DNA of 29,134 nucleotides from Methanobacterium sp. UBA294 (lineage in GTDB: Archaea > Methanobacteriota > Methanobacteria > Methanobacteriales > Methanobacteriaceae): positions 50,112 through 79,245 of the forward strand of contig DACB01000013.1 in NCBI GenBank assembly GCA_002494495.1, in the 5' to 3' direction. Each line of letters begins with the position of its first letter. Position 1 is the stretch's first letter. Under the pieces are notes generated by a model that had not been told where the DNA came from, did no database searches, and saw only the letters and a program-made list of their open reading frames with translations. The position numbers were made by a program, and so were the translations under genes. This document shows, in pieces, positions 1-6,583 of this stretch.

Positions 1-614
1 CCAATGCGCCCTGGATTGTAGCTAATGCACCACTAGTGGTGTTTATTGGATGTATAGTAGAACAGATATTTTTCCCCATACCAGCTAGTCTGGTGGTTTT
101 AAGTGCCACTGTCCTGGTTATGCAGGGTACTAGTTTTTCATTCTTAGCTTTAGGGGATTTAATAATTCAAATTGTGATACCAGCCGCGTTAGGTATTACA
201 GTGGGTTCACTCCTTTACTATGGTTTAACATATAAACTTGGTAAACCTTTCATAGAAAAATCGAGCAGATTTTTAGGGGTTACTGTTGAAGATGTGCAGT
301 CTGTTGAAAGAAAGTTTAAAGAGAGCCGTTACGAAGATGTCTTCATGTTCCTGGCAAGATGTATCCCGGGTATCCCGGCCATAGCCATAAATCTTTTCTG
401 TGGGTTTATTAAGTATGATTTAAGAAAGTATTGTATCACTACTTTTTTTGGTTCAGCTGTGCAAATGCTAGGTTGGGGGATCATTGCTTGGTTATTTACT
501 AACATCTACCAGATGTTAGAAAATAGCGTGATGTTGTTAAGTGAAGTTATCCTGATTATTATAGTTTTAGTGGTGGTTGGATACATAATAATGAAAAGAA
601 GGGTAAATAAATAA
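1..614 (+). CDS. DedA/VTT family membrane protein, 5' end outside window
   Basis: Integral membrane protein of the DedA (VTT/SNARE-associated) family. Members are linked to lipid scrambling or flipping and membrane homeostasis; the substrate here is unknown. The reading frame is open back to the first base: in-frame codons at 3-35 read NAPWIVANAPL before the first possible GTG at 36. The true start therefore probably lies upstream and the gene is partial. Visible family signs are a Glu-Gln near the N terminus followed by FPIPA (the E...PxP pattern of the first re-entrant segment), the later RCIPGIPAIAINLFCGF stretch (equivalent to the R-x-x-PG...G motif), and a final hydrophobic helix ending in a basic KRR tail. 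It lies 25 bases upstream of the CDF exporter on the same strand and may be cotranscribed. Family assignment is confident; function is not. Confidence 0.85.
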   Translation, partial: NAPWIVANAPLVVFIGCIVEQIFFPIPASLVVLSATVLVMQGTSFSFLALGDLIIQIVIPAALGITVGSLLYYGLTYKLGKPFIEKSSRFLGVTVEDVQSVERKFKESRYEDVFMFLARCIPGIPAIAINLFCGFIKYDLRKYCITTFFGSAVQMLGWGIIAWLFTNIYQMLENSVMLLSEVILIIIVLVVVGYIIMKRRVNK

Positions 615-639
615 TATGAAAATATAGAAAGGTTAGGAG

Positions 640-1518
640 ATGAACAGTAATAGATCTTATTTTAACAATGTTAAAAGAATTCTTTTAGTGGTATTATTCT
701 TTAACTTTGCAGTGGCCCTGGTAAAGATAATCTATGGATACTGGACCAACTCTTTGAGCCTAACTTCAGATGGATTCCACTCCCTCTTTGATGGAACATC
801 AAATGTAATAGGTATTATAGGCATCACACTTGCTTCCCGTCCACCGGATAAAATCCATACCTATGGGCATGAAAAGTTTGAAACCTTAGCATCCCTGGGA
901 ATTGCTATTCTACTATTTATTACTGGTTTTGAGATTTTACAGTCTGCAGTGGGCAGGTTTTATAACCCTGAAGTCCCTGAGATCACCATGCTTAGCTTCA
1001 TCATCATGGGGGTAACCATTATTATTAATGTAATTGTGTCCTGGTATGAAAATATGCAGGGAGTAAGTTTAAAGAGTAATATTTTAATAAGTGATGCAAA
1101 ACACACCCTGAGTGATGTTTACGTATCAGTGGCTGTTATTATAGGATTTATAGCAATTCAAATGGGTTTTAGTATTGTGGATCCTATTATTGCCATTATA
1201 ATAGCCATATTAATCGCAAAGATGGCCATAGATATAATTAAAAACAGTTCAGCCATCTTGTTAGATGTTACACAAATAGATGAAGAGAAAATTAGAAAAA
1301 TAGTTAATTCATTTCCGGAAATTAAAGAAAGTCATAGGATACGCTCCCGTGGCACGCCTGCTCACATCTATGTAGACCTTCATATTGTTCTAGAATCGTG
1401 TTATTCCTTTAATGAAGCTCATAAAATCTCACATATGGTTGAAAGCAAACTAAAAACATGCATCCCCGAAATTGAGGATGTGGTTGTCCACATCGATCCA
1501 TGTGAAGACTATAAATAA
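640..1518 (+). CDS. Cation diffusion facilitator (CDF) family divalent metal exporter
   Basis: Membrane antiporter of the CDF family, which exports divalent metals such as Zn2+ in exchange for protons. The 292 residues match the usual length. About six membrane helices fill residues 14-205, followed by a cytosolic ferredoxin-like domain (about 210-292) for dimerisation and metal sensing. The transport site is recognisable: TM2 has H47xxxD51 within SDGFHSLFD, and TM5 has H155xxxD159 within SDAKHTLSD. This HxxxD/HxxxD pair is typical of Zn-type rather than Mn or Fe CDFs. The GHEKFE motif after TM2 is also present. The ATG at 640 directly abuts an AGGAG, with AGGTTAGG a little further upstream. 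A hairpin 20-45 bases after the stop may end transcription. Metal specificity is inferred from motifs only. Confidence 0.93.
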   Translation: MNSNRSYFNNVKRILLVVLFFNFAVALVKIIYGYWTNSLSLTSDGFHSLFDGTSNVIGIIGITLASRPPDKIHTYGHEKFETLASLGIAILLFITGFEILQSAVGRFYNPEVPEITMLSFIIMGVTIIINVIVSWYENMQGVSLKSNILISDAKHTLSDVYVSVAVIIGFIAIQMGFSIVDPIIAIIIAILIAKMAIDIIKNSSAILLDVTQIDEEKIRKIVNSFPEIKESHRIRSRGTPAHIYVDLHIVLESCYSFNEAHKISHMVESKLKTCIPEIEDVVVHIDPCEDYK

Positions 1519-1535
1519 TAAATTATTTTATCATT

Positions 1536-1564
1536 AAAGCTTTCTAGTATTAAAAGAAGCTTTC
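1536..1564 (+). terminator. Possible stem-loop after the CDF gene
   Basis: AAAGCTTTCT (1536-1545) can pair with AGAAGCTTT (1555-1563), with one bulged T and a 9-base loop. Downstream sequence is T-rich but has no long T run. It sits 18 bases after the stop, so a terminator role is reasonable but unproven. Confidence 0.35.
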
Positions 1565-1722
1565 AGTTTATACCCGATTTTCTATGATTTTAAATTTTCT
1601 TAGTGGTTTTCATCATATATAAAATCAGGAAAAATAGCGACACTTTAACCTGATTAATTTCTTATGAATGAATTCATTATATCCATTAAGCTGTATTATT
1701 CTAATGAAATAAAAGGATAGAA

Positions 1723-2529
1723 TTACTCAATACTTTTATTTGCAATCTTAATCTTAAGATCGGGTAATCTGTCCCTAAACATCCAGAATATAATGGCAAA
1801 TATAAGCGTCACTAATAAAGGGATTAATCCAGATTCTCCGACATAATATGATATCATGTTTCCACCAGCTAAAGGTGCAAATAACTGTTGAGTAGTAAAG
1901 TTATCCATTCCATGTAATATTACTGCAGGCCAAAGACTACCTGATTTTATGGTCAACCATGCTAAAATGAAGCTAAATATTATAACTCCAAAGAAAAATA
2001 TTGGTAAAGACCACCATAATGGTGTTTCAGCTACATACATACCCATTGTCAACGGGAAATGCCAAAGTACCCAGATTATACCGCTTATAATCGCTACCCA
2101 TGTAAAGGTGGTTAATTTAGCAAGTTGTGGTACTAAGAAACCTCTCCATCCAATTTCTTCACCTAAAGCTAAAAGTATGCTCATAATAGGTGCTGAAATA
2201 TAAAACGTGATTCTGGTACTCCAATCTCCAGTATAAGTTCCTAAACCCAGTAACCATAAAATTCCGTAGGTAATAATATTAACTAAGAATGGGAAGAAGA
2301 AAGCTATTGCCAGATATTTAACTTTACCTGGTCTCCATCCAAAGTCTTTAATACCTCTAAAAAATATGAAAGCTGTGATGAGAGCAGAGATACCTGGCGT
2401 CCACATTAATACTAGAGTTTGAATAGATCCATTTAATAAAAGCCATGAAATAGAGCTTAAAGAAAAAGTAAGTAGAACAAAAACAATAATAGACTTTTTA
2501 ATTGTAGAAATAGAAACATTCTCTGACAT
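1723..2529 (-). CDS. CPBP (CAAX/Abi) family intramembrane glutamic protease
   Basis: Membrane-embedded protease of the CPBP family (PF02517), related to eukaryotic Rce1. The family cleaves prenylated or other membrane peptides; in prokaryotes the substrates are mostly unknown. The 268 residues form about eight hydrophobic segments. The catalytic motifs are intact: motif 1 EEIGWRG (E124, E125, R129), motif 2 with W156-H157 in VLWHFPL, and motif 3 H206-GMDN (H206, N210). No Shine-Dalgarno sequence is visible before the ATG at 2529, and an AT-rich TATA-like stretch lies only about 15-30 bases upstream, so the transcript may be leaderless or nearly so. It stands alone on the minus strand, separated by 75 bases from the kinase gene upstream of it. 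No prenylated-peptide partner is visible nearby. Confidence 0.9.
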   Translation of the reverse strand: MSENVSISTIKKSIIVFVLLTFSLSSISWLLLNGSIQTLVLMWTPGISALITAFIFFRGIKDFGWRPGKVKYLAIAFFFPFLVNIITYGILWLLGLGTYTGDWSTRITFYISAPIMSILLALGEEIGWRGFLVPQLAKLTTFTWVAIISGIIWVLWHFPLTMGMYVAETPLWWSLPIFFFGVIIFSFILAWLTIKSGSLWPAVILHGMDNFTTQQLFAPLAGGNMISYYVGESGLIPLLVTLIFAIIFWMFRDRLPDLKIKIANKSIE

Positions 2530-2604
2530 AATTGTTCATTATATTTATTATAATATTTTTTTTTATTAATTAATTTAATGAATTCATATTAATATTTTAA
2601 AGTA

Positions 2605-3165
2605 TTAAACTGAATTTTTAAAATATTTCTCCATTTCTTCCTGCACATCATCAATACTTCCCTTGGTGTTTATAACTTTCCATCCGCTAGAAAGTTTCTT
2701 AATCTTCTCCCTAACTTTCATCAGGTCATCAAGATTTTCAAATATCTCCTGATCATCACGTTTTGAAATCCTTTTCAATGCTTTATCTGGTTTTAAATCA
2801 AGGAAAAACATATAATCTGAGGTGGGAAGAAACAGGGAAAAAAATTTGTATAATAATTTTGCCAGGGGATAGGGTAGGTAGGCCACTCCAAACAGGTATC
2901 TAACGAAGATCACGTTATCTGCCTTGCCATGGTACAGGTATACTGATCTAATAACATCAATGGCATAGAAAACTGAAGCAGTGATTTTATTGAATTTACC
3001 TTTACCCAGCAAGGCATCTTTAGCTTTCCGTCCGTAAATATTATCACTTTCGGGATGGGAACGGAGAATAACAGTCTGGCCACAATCTCTACACTTTTTT
3101 TTAAGCATAAGTGCATGGGTGTCCTTTCCAGCACCATCCATTCCATCTATAACAATAAAACGCAT
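2605..3165 (-). CDS. Atypical thymidylate-kinase-like P-loop kinase
   Basis: P-loop NMP-kinase fold protein of 186 residues, closest in layout to thymidylate kinase but with changed key motifs. The Walker A reads GMDGAGKDT (residues 8-16): the residue after the Lys is Asp15 where TMK has Ser or Thr. The position of the TMK DR(Y/x) motif reads FVRYLFGVAYLP (V88-R89-Y90), so the usual Asp is replaced by Val. The TMK EPG/EPT stretch is SHPES here. A hydrophobic segment (about 90-113) follows, then a LID-like KRISKRDDQEIFEN region with R/K residues. A normal tmk lies about 735 bases away, so thymidylate is unlikely to be its main substrate. It starts 6 bases after the stop of the polyprenol-kinase-like gene and is clearly cotranscribed, which suggests a lipid-precursor or nucleotide substrate linked to that enzyme. 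Fold is confident; substrate unknown. Confidence 0.8.
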   Translation of the reverse strand: MRFIVIDGMDGAGKDTHALMLKKKCRDCGQTVILRSHPESDNIYGRKAKDALLGKGKFNKITASVFYAIDVIRSVYLYHGKADNVIFVRYLFGVAYLPYPLAKLLYKFFSLFLPTSDYMFFLDLKPDKALKRISKRDDQEIFENLDDLMKVREKIKKLSSGWKVINTKGSIDDVQEEMEKYFKNSV

Positions 3166-3171
3166 AAAAAT

Positions 3172-3828
3172 CTACACCATAGTTAAAATTAAATAAGTTA
3201 TAACCGCGGAAAAACAGGCCGATAAATTATCCAGACCTTTCGGAGTAATTCCTTCAAATATAGTGGCCACCAAGGCCACAATCACTAACACCAGGTAATT
3301 GGAAGGTAAAGCATGATAATAGGCTAAAACTACAAATAAAGATCCAATTAACACTAAAAACATACCCAGAGACCCTTCTAAACTCTTAGCATCTCCGGAT
3401 ATATTGTATTTCCTTTTACCAAATCGTTCTCCTATTAGGGCAGCCATTCCATCACCATAGGACATGGCAGCGATACCCACCGCAATGATCCAGGGCTGAT
3501 CATAGAAGAAAAACGCCAGTATAGTCCAGGAAATTGCATAGTACACCAGTCCGAATCCATGGCCCGATGCTGAAACCTTATTTTTAATTTTTAAGGGGGA
3601 ATAGGGACTTATCAGGAATGTTAACAATATGAAGGGTGCAGCGGTTAAGAAGGTTATTATCTCCCTATTGGTGAAGAAGGGGAGGATAAACAGGATATTT
3701 CCCACCATTATATGCAGAAATTTCCGGCTAAAACTGGAATAACTTTTAAGTATCTTTTCAGATATTATGATTAAAATAGCTACATAAGCATAAACTAATA
3801 GTAGTCCAATAATATCGCTGGTGATCAT
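3172..3828 (-). CDS. Dolichol/polyprenol (phytol-type) kinase family membrane protein
   Basis: Membrane protein of the CTP-dependent polyprenol/diacylglycerol kinase family (Sec59, Dgk1, VTE5 relatives; CDP-alcohol cytidylyltransferase-like fold). About seven hydrophobic helices are visible. Numbered from the ATG at 3828, the signature parts are RKFLH (35-39), SYGDGMAALIG (123-133) with the conserved Gly-Asp-Gly, and KSLEGS (148-153), matching the CTP-binding motifs of dolichol kinases. In this organism it could make dolichyl or another polyprenyl phosphate for AglB-dependent N-glycosylation, or salvage geranylgeraniol; both are inference. The frame stays open to an ATG at 3885, but that start would leave only 15 bases to the divergent tmk start. 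The 3828 start leaves room for both promoters and gives a normal N terminus (MITSDIIG), so it is preferred. The downstream kinase follows 6 bases after the stop. Confidence 0.82.
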   Translation of the reverse strand: MITSDIIGLLLVYAYVAILIIISEKILKSYSSFSRKFLHIMVGNILFILPFFTNREIITFLTAAPFILLTFLISPYSPLKIKNKVSASGHGFGLVYYAISWTILAFFFYDQPWIIAVGIAAMSYGDGMAALIGERFGKRKYNISGDAKSLEGSLGMFLVLIGSLFVVLAYYHALPSNYLVLVIVALVATIFEGITPKGLDNLSACFSAVITYLILTMV

Positions 3829-3900
3829 TAAATCTAATAAGATATTTATAAGTATAAAGGGTTTTGTTATATTTTTCAAGAACATAAGGGGTAAGATGAG
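3829..3900. promoter_or_regulatory. Divergent promoter region between polyprenol kinase and tmk
   Basis: Two TATA-like stretches face opposite ways. On the plus strand ATTTATAA (about 3845-3852) lies about 50 bases before the tmk ATG. On the minus strand AAAATATAAC (about 3866-3876) lies about 40 bases before the preferred ATG at 3828. Each would place a start of transcription about 25 bases downstream, within a short leader. This is a reading of AT-rich sequence and is not measured. Confidence 0.4.
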
Positions 3901-4476
3901 ATGTATATCTGTTTGGAAGGAATAGATGGTTCTGGTAAATCAACACAGATTAAAATGCTTAAAGAATGGTTTGCCACTATTGGGCAGCAAGTATTCATGG
4001 TAAAAGAGCCCACAGAATCAGATATTGGAAAGCTATTACGAAATATGCTGGAAAGCACCCGAGCCACCGAGGATAATTTTCAAAATACATTGGCCTTGCT
4101 TTTTGCTGCAGACCGGACTGTTTTAATGGAAGATATTATGAAAGCAGAATTTCAAGGGAAAGTGGTGATAAGTGACCGTTGTTTCTATTCCAGCATTGTT
4201 TACCAGAATGACGGTGAGTGGATATCACAAATAAATAAACATGCAAAAAAGCCAGATATAACCATACTGCTTGATTTAGATGTGGAAACCGCCCTTCATA
4301 GATGTGATGGTACTGATCAATTTGAGAACAGGGACTTCCTTGAAAAAGTAAGGGAGAAATACTTGGAACTTGCCAAAAAAGAGAATTTTTTTGTTATCAA
4401 TGCAAATAATGGTTTAAACAAAGTAAATGATGATATAAAAAGGATTCTTTCCCCAAATTTTGGTATATGCCTCTAA
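3901..4476 (+). CDS. tmk: Thymidylate kinase (dTMP kinase)
   Basis: Cytosolic kinase that converts dTMP to dTDP with ATP in dTTP synthesis. The 191-residue protein has all standard TMK motifs: P-loop GIDGSGKST (7-15), KEPTES (35-40; the EPG-like substrate loop), AADR (69-72), and the SDRCFYSSIVYQ segment (91-102) with D92-R93 and the Tyr-Gln that contact the thymine nucleotide. The C terminus reads NFGICL and its coding end has a near-copy 652 bases downstream (see the repeat entry). An AGGGGT lies about 10 bases before the ATG. It is divergent from the polyprenol-kinase-like gene. Assignment as the housekeeping dTMP kinase is firm and contrasts with the degenerate relative at 2605-3165. Confidence 0.95.
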   Translation: MYICLEGIDGSGKSTQIKMLKEWFATIGQQVFMVKEPTESDIGKLLRNMLESTRATEDNFQNTLALLFAADRTVLMEDIMKAEFQGKVVISDRCFYSSIVYQNDGEWISQINKHAKKPDITILLDLDVETALHRCDGTDQFENRDFLEKVREKYLELAKKENFFVINANNGLNKVNDDIKRILSPNFGICL

Positions 4477-4479
4477 ATA
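4459..4479 (+). repeat. Near-direct repeat, copy 1 (tmk 3' end)
   Basis: This 21-base segment carries the last codons and stop of tmk. It matches 5111-5131 at 19 of 21 positions (counted by eye). The two copies bracket the orphan gene at 4654-5064. Confidence 0.55.
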
Positions 4480-4653
4480 ACCCCAAAATATTCCATAGTA
4501 AAACCACAATTTGAAGTAATAAACAAAACTTAAGTACTATTTTCACTATAAATAATCTTTAATCAGGCTCAAATACTAAAAAATTGGAATAATCAATGGT
4601 ATAAAATATTTAAAGGTAATATAAATAATAAAAATAAGGGAGTGTTCTTATAC

Positions 4654-5064
4654 ATGACGGAAAAGGATGAAATCATAGATATGATAGTAACCACGCCTAT
4701 TGAGAAGATTGAAGGCCCGGATGATGTTTGGGAATCACATATAGACCTTGATGATGAAAAAACATTGGTGGTTGGTTATAAAGGAGAAGGAGATTTCTGT
4801 GATGAATCAGATGAGGAATGTTTGGTTACCTATTCCTGGTACTGGGAACTTAGAAATTCAGATAACTGGGATCTTATACAGGAAAACCGTGACAGTGACT
4901 TAACCTTTTGCACACCTTCACAGAAGGAGCCTTGGGGTGATGAAAGTACTTTTGAAGAGATTGGTGACCTTTCCAACTCAAAAATATGCACATTCAGCGA
5001 CCAGAATCACATAGAAGATATAGCAGAAGATATTGCCGATGAAATCAAAGAATGGCTGAAATAG
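4654..5064 (+). CDS. Hypothetical acidic soluble protein
   Basis: I do not recognise this 136-residue protein. It has no signal peptide or membrane segment and is strongly acidic, with Asp/Glu runs throughout (for example DESDEE) and few basic residues. It contains a Trp/Tyr-rich patch, YSWYWEL, and ends in an acidic amphipathic helix (about 115-136). Four Cys are present but not in a clear zinc pattern. The ATG at 4654 is preferred because GGGAGTG (4638-4644) lies at a normal distance upstream; a GTG at 4642 would add four residues and would overlap that ribosome-binding site. It is a single gene, 177 bases after tmk and followed by a convergent gene, so it has no operon partner. Near-copies of the tmk 3' end flank it, which may mark past insertion or rearrangement. 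It could be a lineage-specific protein. Confidence 0.75.
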   Translation: MTEKDEIIDMIVTTPIEKIEGPDDVWESHIDLDDEKTLVVGYKGEGDFCDESDEECLVTYSWYWELRNSDNWDLIQENRDSDLTFCTPSQKEPWGDESTFEEIGDLSNSKICTFSDQNHIEDIAEDIADEIKEWLK

Positions 5065-5110
5065 GATTAATCATCACACTTATAAAAATTGGGAATATTC
5101 CACAAATAAA

Positions 5111-5131
5111 TTTGGAATATGCCTTTAAATA
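5111..5131 (+). repeat. Near-direct repeat, copy 2
   Basis: A 19/21 match by eye to the tmk terminal segment at 4459-4479. Read in the same phase it would again encode FGICL followed by a stop. It lies 47 bases after the orphan gene and close to a GGAATATTCC palindrome at 5092-5101. Confidence 0.55.
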
Positions 5132-5220
5132 TTGGAAAATGCACCTCCTAAATAGAAAAATAACCTTTAAAGGAAGATAAATTACTTTTTAAATTCTTTC
5201 TTTTTTTATTAGTAAAAGAC

Positions 5221-5433
5221 TTAAGTACCACTTAGTTGTTGGATCCTATCATTTAATGCCTTGACAATATAGTCCCTGGCTTCTTCCAATTTTTCTTTTT
5301 CTCCTAATAGGTAAGGGCCATCATCGCTTTGTTTAATGGTAATTTCCGGGTATTCTTCCAGTAACTTGGCTAGAATCTGCCCGTGCACTCCTCGGGGGAT
5401 CATCATTTCGTACTTAGTAGATTTTTCTTCCAT
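5221..5433 (-). CDS. Small KH-like protein downstream of tyrS
   Basis: A 70-residue soluble protein that I cannot assign to a named family. Its pattern resembles a minimal KH-type fold: MMIPRGVHGQIL, helix, YPEITIKQSDDGPYLLGE (two strands with a turn), then a charged helix EKLEEARDYIVKALNDRI, similar to the strand-G-x-x-A-x-x-I ending of KH domains. The nucleic-acid-binding GxxG loop is not clearly present, so RNA binding is only a possibility. It starts 23 bases after the stop of tyrS and is almost certainly on the same transcript. That context suggests a translation or tRNA role, by inference only. The ATG at 5433 has only a weak upstream GTTGATT as ribosome-binding site. Confidence 0.75.
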   Translation of the reverse strand: MEEKSTKYEMMIPRGVHGQILAKLLEEYPEITIKQSDDGPYLLGEKEKLEEARDYIVKALNDRIQQLSGT

Positions 5434-5456
5434 GGAATCAACACTTTTTACTTAAA

Positions 5457-6419
5457 TTAATTATCCTTCAAATATTCTCTTACAACTTTAAATATTTTGG
5501 TAAGCTCACGTGCCACTGCATTTTTTAGGTCAAGGGGATGTAACTTTTCCTTCTCATAACTATCTTTTAACTGTTCCTGGGTTAATTCTAGGTTTCCACC
5601 AAATTTATCAGGCCTCTCTATAAGCAATGTATCAGATTCAGTGAAAATAAAGTGTTCTGCAATTTCTATTATAGGGTTGCCTTCTACCCGGCCCATGGGA
5701 CAGTAACTCTTCTTGATCTTATCTTTTATAGCTTCAGGTGAGTCATCAATGGCTATAAAATTCCCTTTGGATGAAGACATCTTTTCTGATCCATCAGTTC
5801 CATGTAATAATGGTGTGTGTAAGCAAACGGGTGCTTCATATCCCATCTTGGGCAGGTTTTCCCTGGCGAGCATGTGTATCTTACGCTGCTCCATTCCACC
5901 TAGTGCAAGGTCAGTTTCTAGAAACATCATGTCTACCACCTGCATGAGGGGATAGATAACCTCAGCAACTTTATGGTCCTTACTTTCTCTTGTTATCTGG
6001 GCCATACTCCTTTTTGCCCGAGCTAGAGTAGTTGCTAATGCTAATTCGTATACTTTGTAAGTGTAATCTTCCTTAGTTTGGAACGTGGAGCCTAAAACGA
6101 ACACTGTATCCTCACTTAAACCCAAAGCACGGAAACACCTTATATTATAATCAGAAACTTCTTTTATTTCCTCTAAACTTCCCTTACCATTCAAGTAGGC
6201 ATGAAGATCCGCAAGTAAAATTTTAACTTTAAAACCAGCTTCCTGGAGATCCATCATCTTCCGAATGGTGATGGCATGGCCTAAATGGATTTTTCCAGAA
6301 GGTTCAAAACCAATGTAGGCAGTTTTATCATCCTTTTTTATCTTTTCTGCTAATTCCTCGGGAGTTACTATTTCCAGAGCTCCTCGGCATACCAGTTCTA
6401 ATTTTGATTCTAATTCCAT
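5457..6419 (-). CDS. tyrS: Tyrosyl-tRNA synthetase, archaeal type
   Basis: Class I aminoacyl-tRNA synthetase that charges tRNA-Tyr. The 320 residues follow the archaeal TyrRS closely: Y35-IGFEPSGKIHLGH with the HIGH-type HLGH (45-48), the tyrosine-pocket region YPLMQ (156-160) and D170 in TDLALGGMEQRK, and the KMSSS loop K213-MSSSK. The protein lacks the bacterial C-terminal S4 domain, as expected for archaea. It ends in a helical ELTKIFKVVREYL tail. GTGAT lies 3 bases before the ATG and serves as a Shine-Dalgarno element. A TATA-like region is seen 50-65 bases upstream. The small KH-like gene follows 23 bases downstream. Confidence 0.97.
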   Translation of the reverse strand: MELESKLELVCRGALEIVTPEELAEKIKKDDKTAYIGFEPSGKIHLGHAITIRKMMDLQEAGFKVKILLADLHAYLNGKGSLEEIKEVSDYNIRCFRALGLSEDTVFVLGSTFQTKEDYTYKVYELALATTLARAKRSMAQITRESKDHKVAEVIYPLMQVVDMMFLETDLALGGMEQRKIHMLARENLPKMGYEAPVCLHTPLLHGTDGSEKMSSSKGNFIAIDDSPEAIKDKIKKSYCPMGRVEGNPIIEIAEHFIFTESDTLLIERPDKFGGNLELTQEQLKDSYEKEKLHPLDLKNAVARELTKIFKVVREYLKDN

Positions 6420-6466
6420 TATATCACTATATTTGGTTTGAAAATAACAAGTTACAATTAAAACCT

Positions 6467-6483
6467 TGATTTAAACTATATTA
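6467..6483 (-). promoter_or_regulatory. Candidate TATA region for tyrS
   Basis: Read on the minus strand this is an AATATAGTTTAAAT-like stretch about 50-60 bases before the tyrS ATG. The position suits an archaeal TATA box with a leader of about 25-30 bases. The background is AT-rich, so this is tentative. Confidence 0.3.
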
Positions 6484-6517
6484 TCCGAATTTAAGGTATA
6501 ATCATATTCCCTATTAA

Positions 6518-6583
6518 TTAACCTAATAAATAACTCTGTTAACCTAATAAATAACTCTATTAGTTAACCTAATAAATAAAATA
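6518..6583. repeat. Three tandem copies of the nmd3 3' end
   Basis: The 15-base unit ttaacctaataaata occurs at 6518-6532, 6539-6553 and 6564-6578. The first two copies extend to a 20-base identity ending in actct. The third copy is the end of the nmd3 coding sequence with its stop codon (minus strand); the others lie in its 3' untranslated region. Confidence 0.8.

Noticed and set aside
5092..5101. GGAATATTCC palindrome as an operator
   Set aside because: Ten-base AT-rich palindromes are expected by chance here, and it lies downstream of a gene, not at a promoter.
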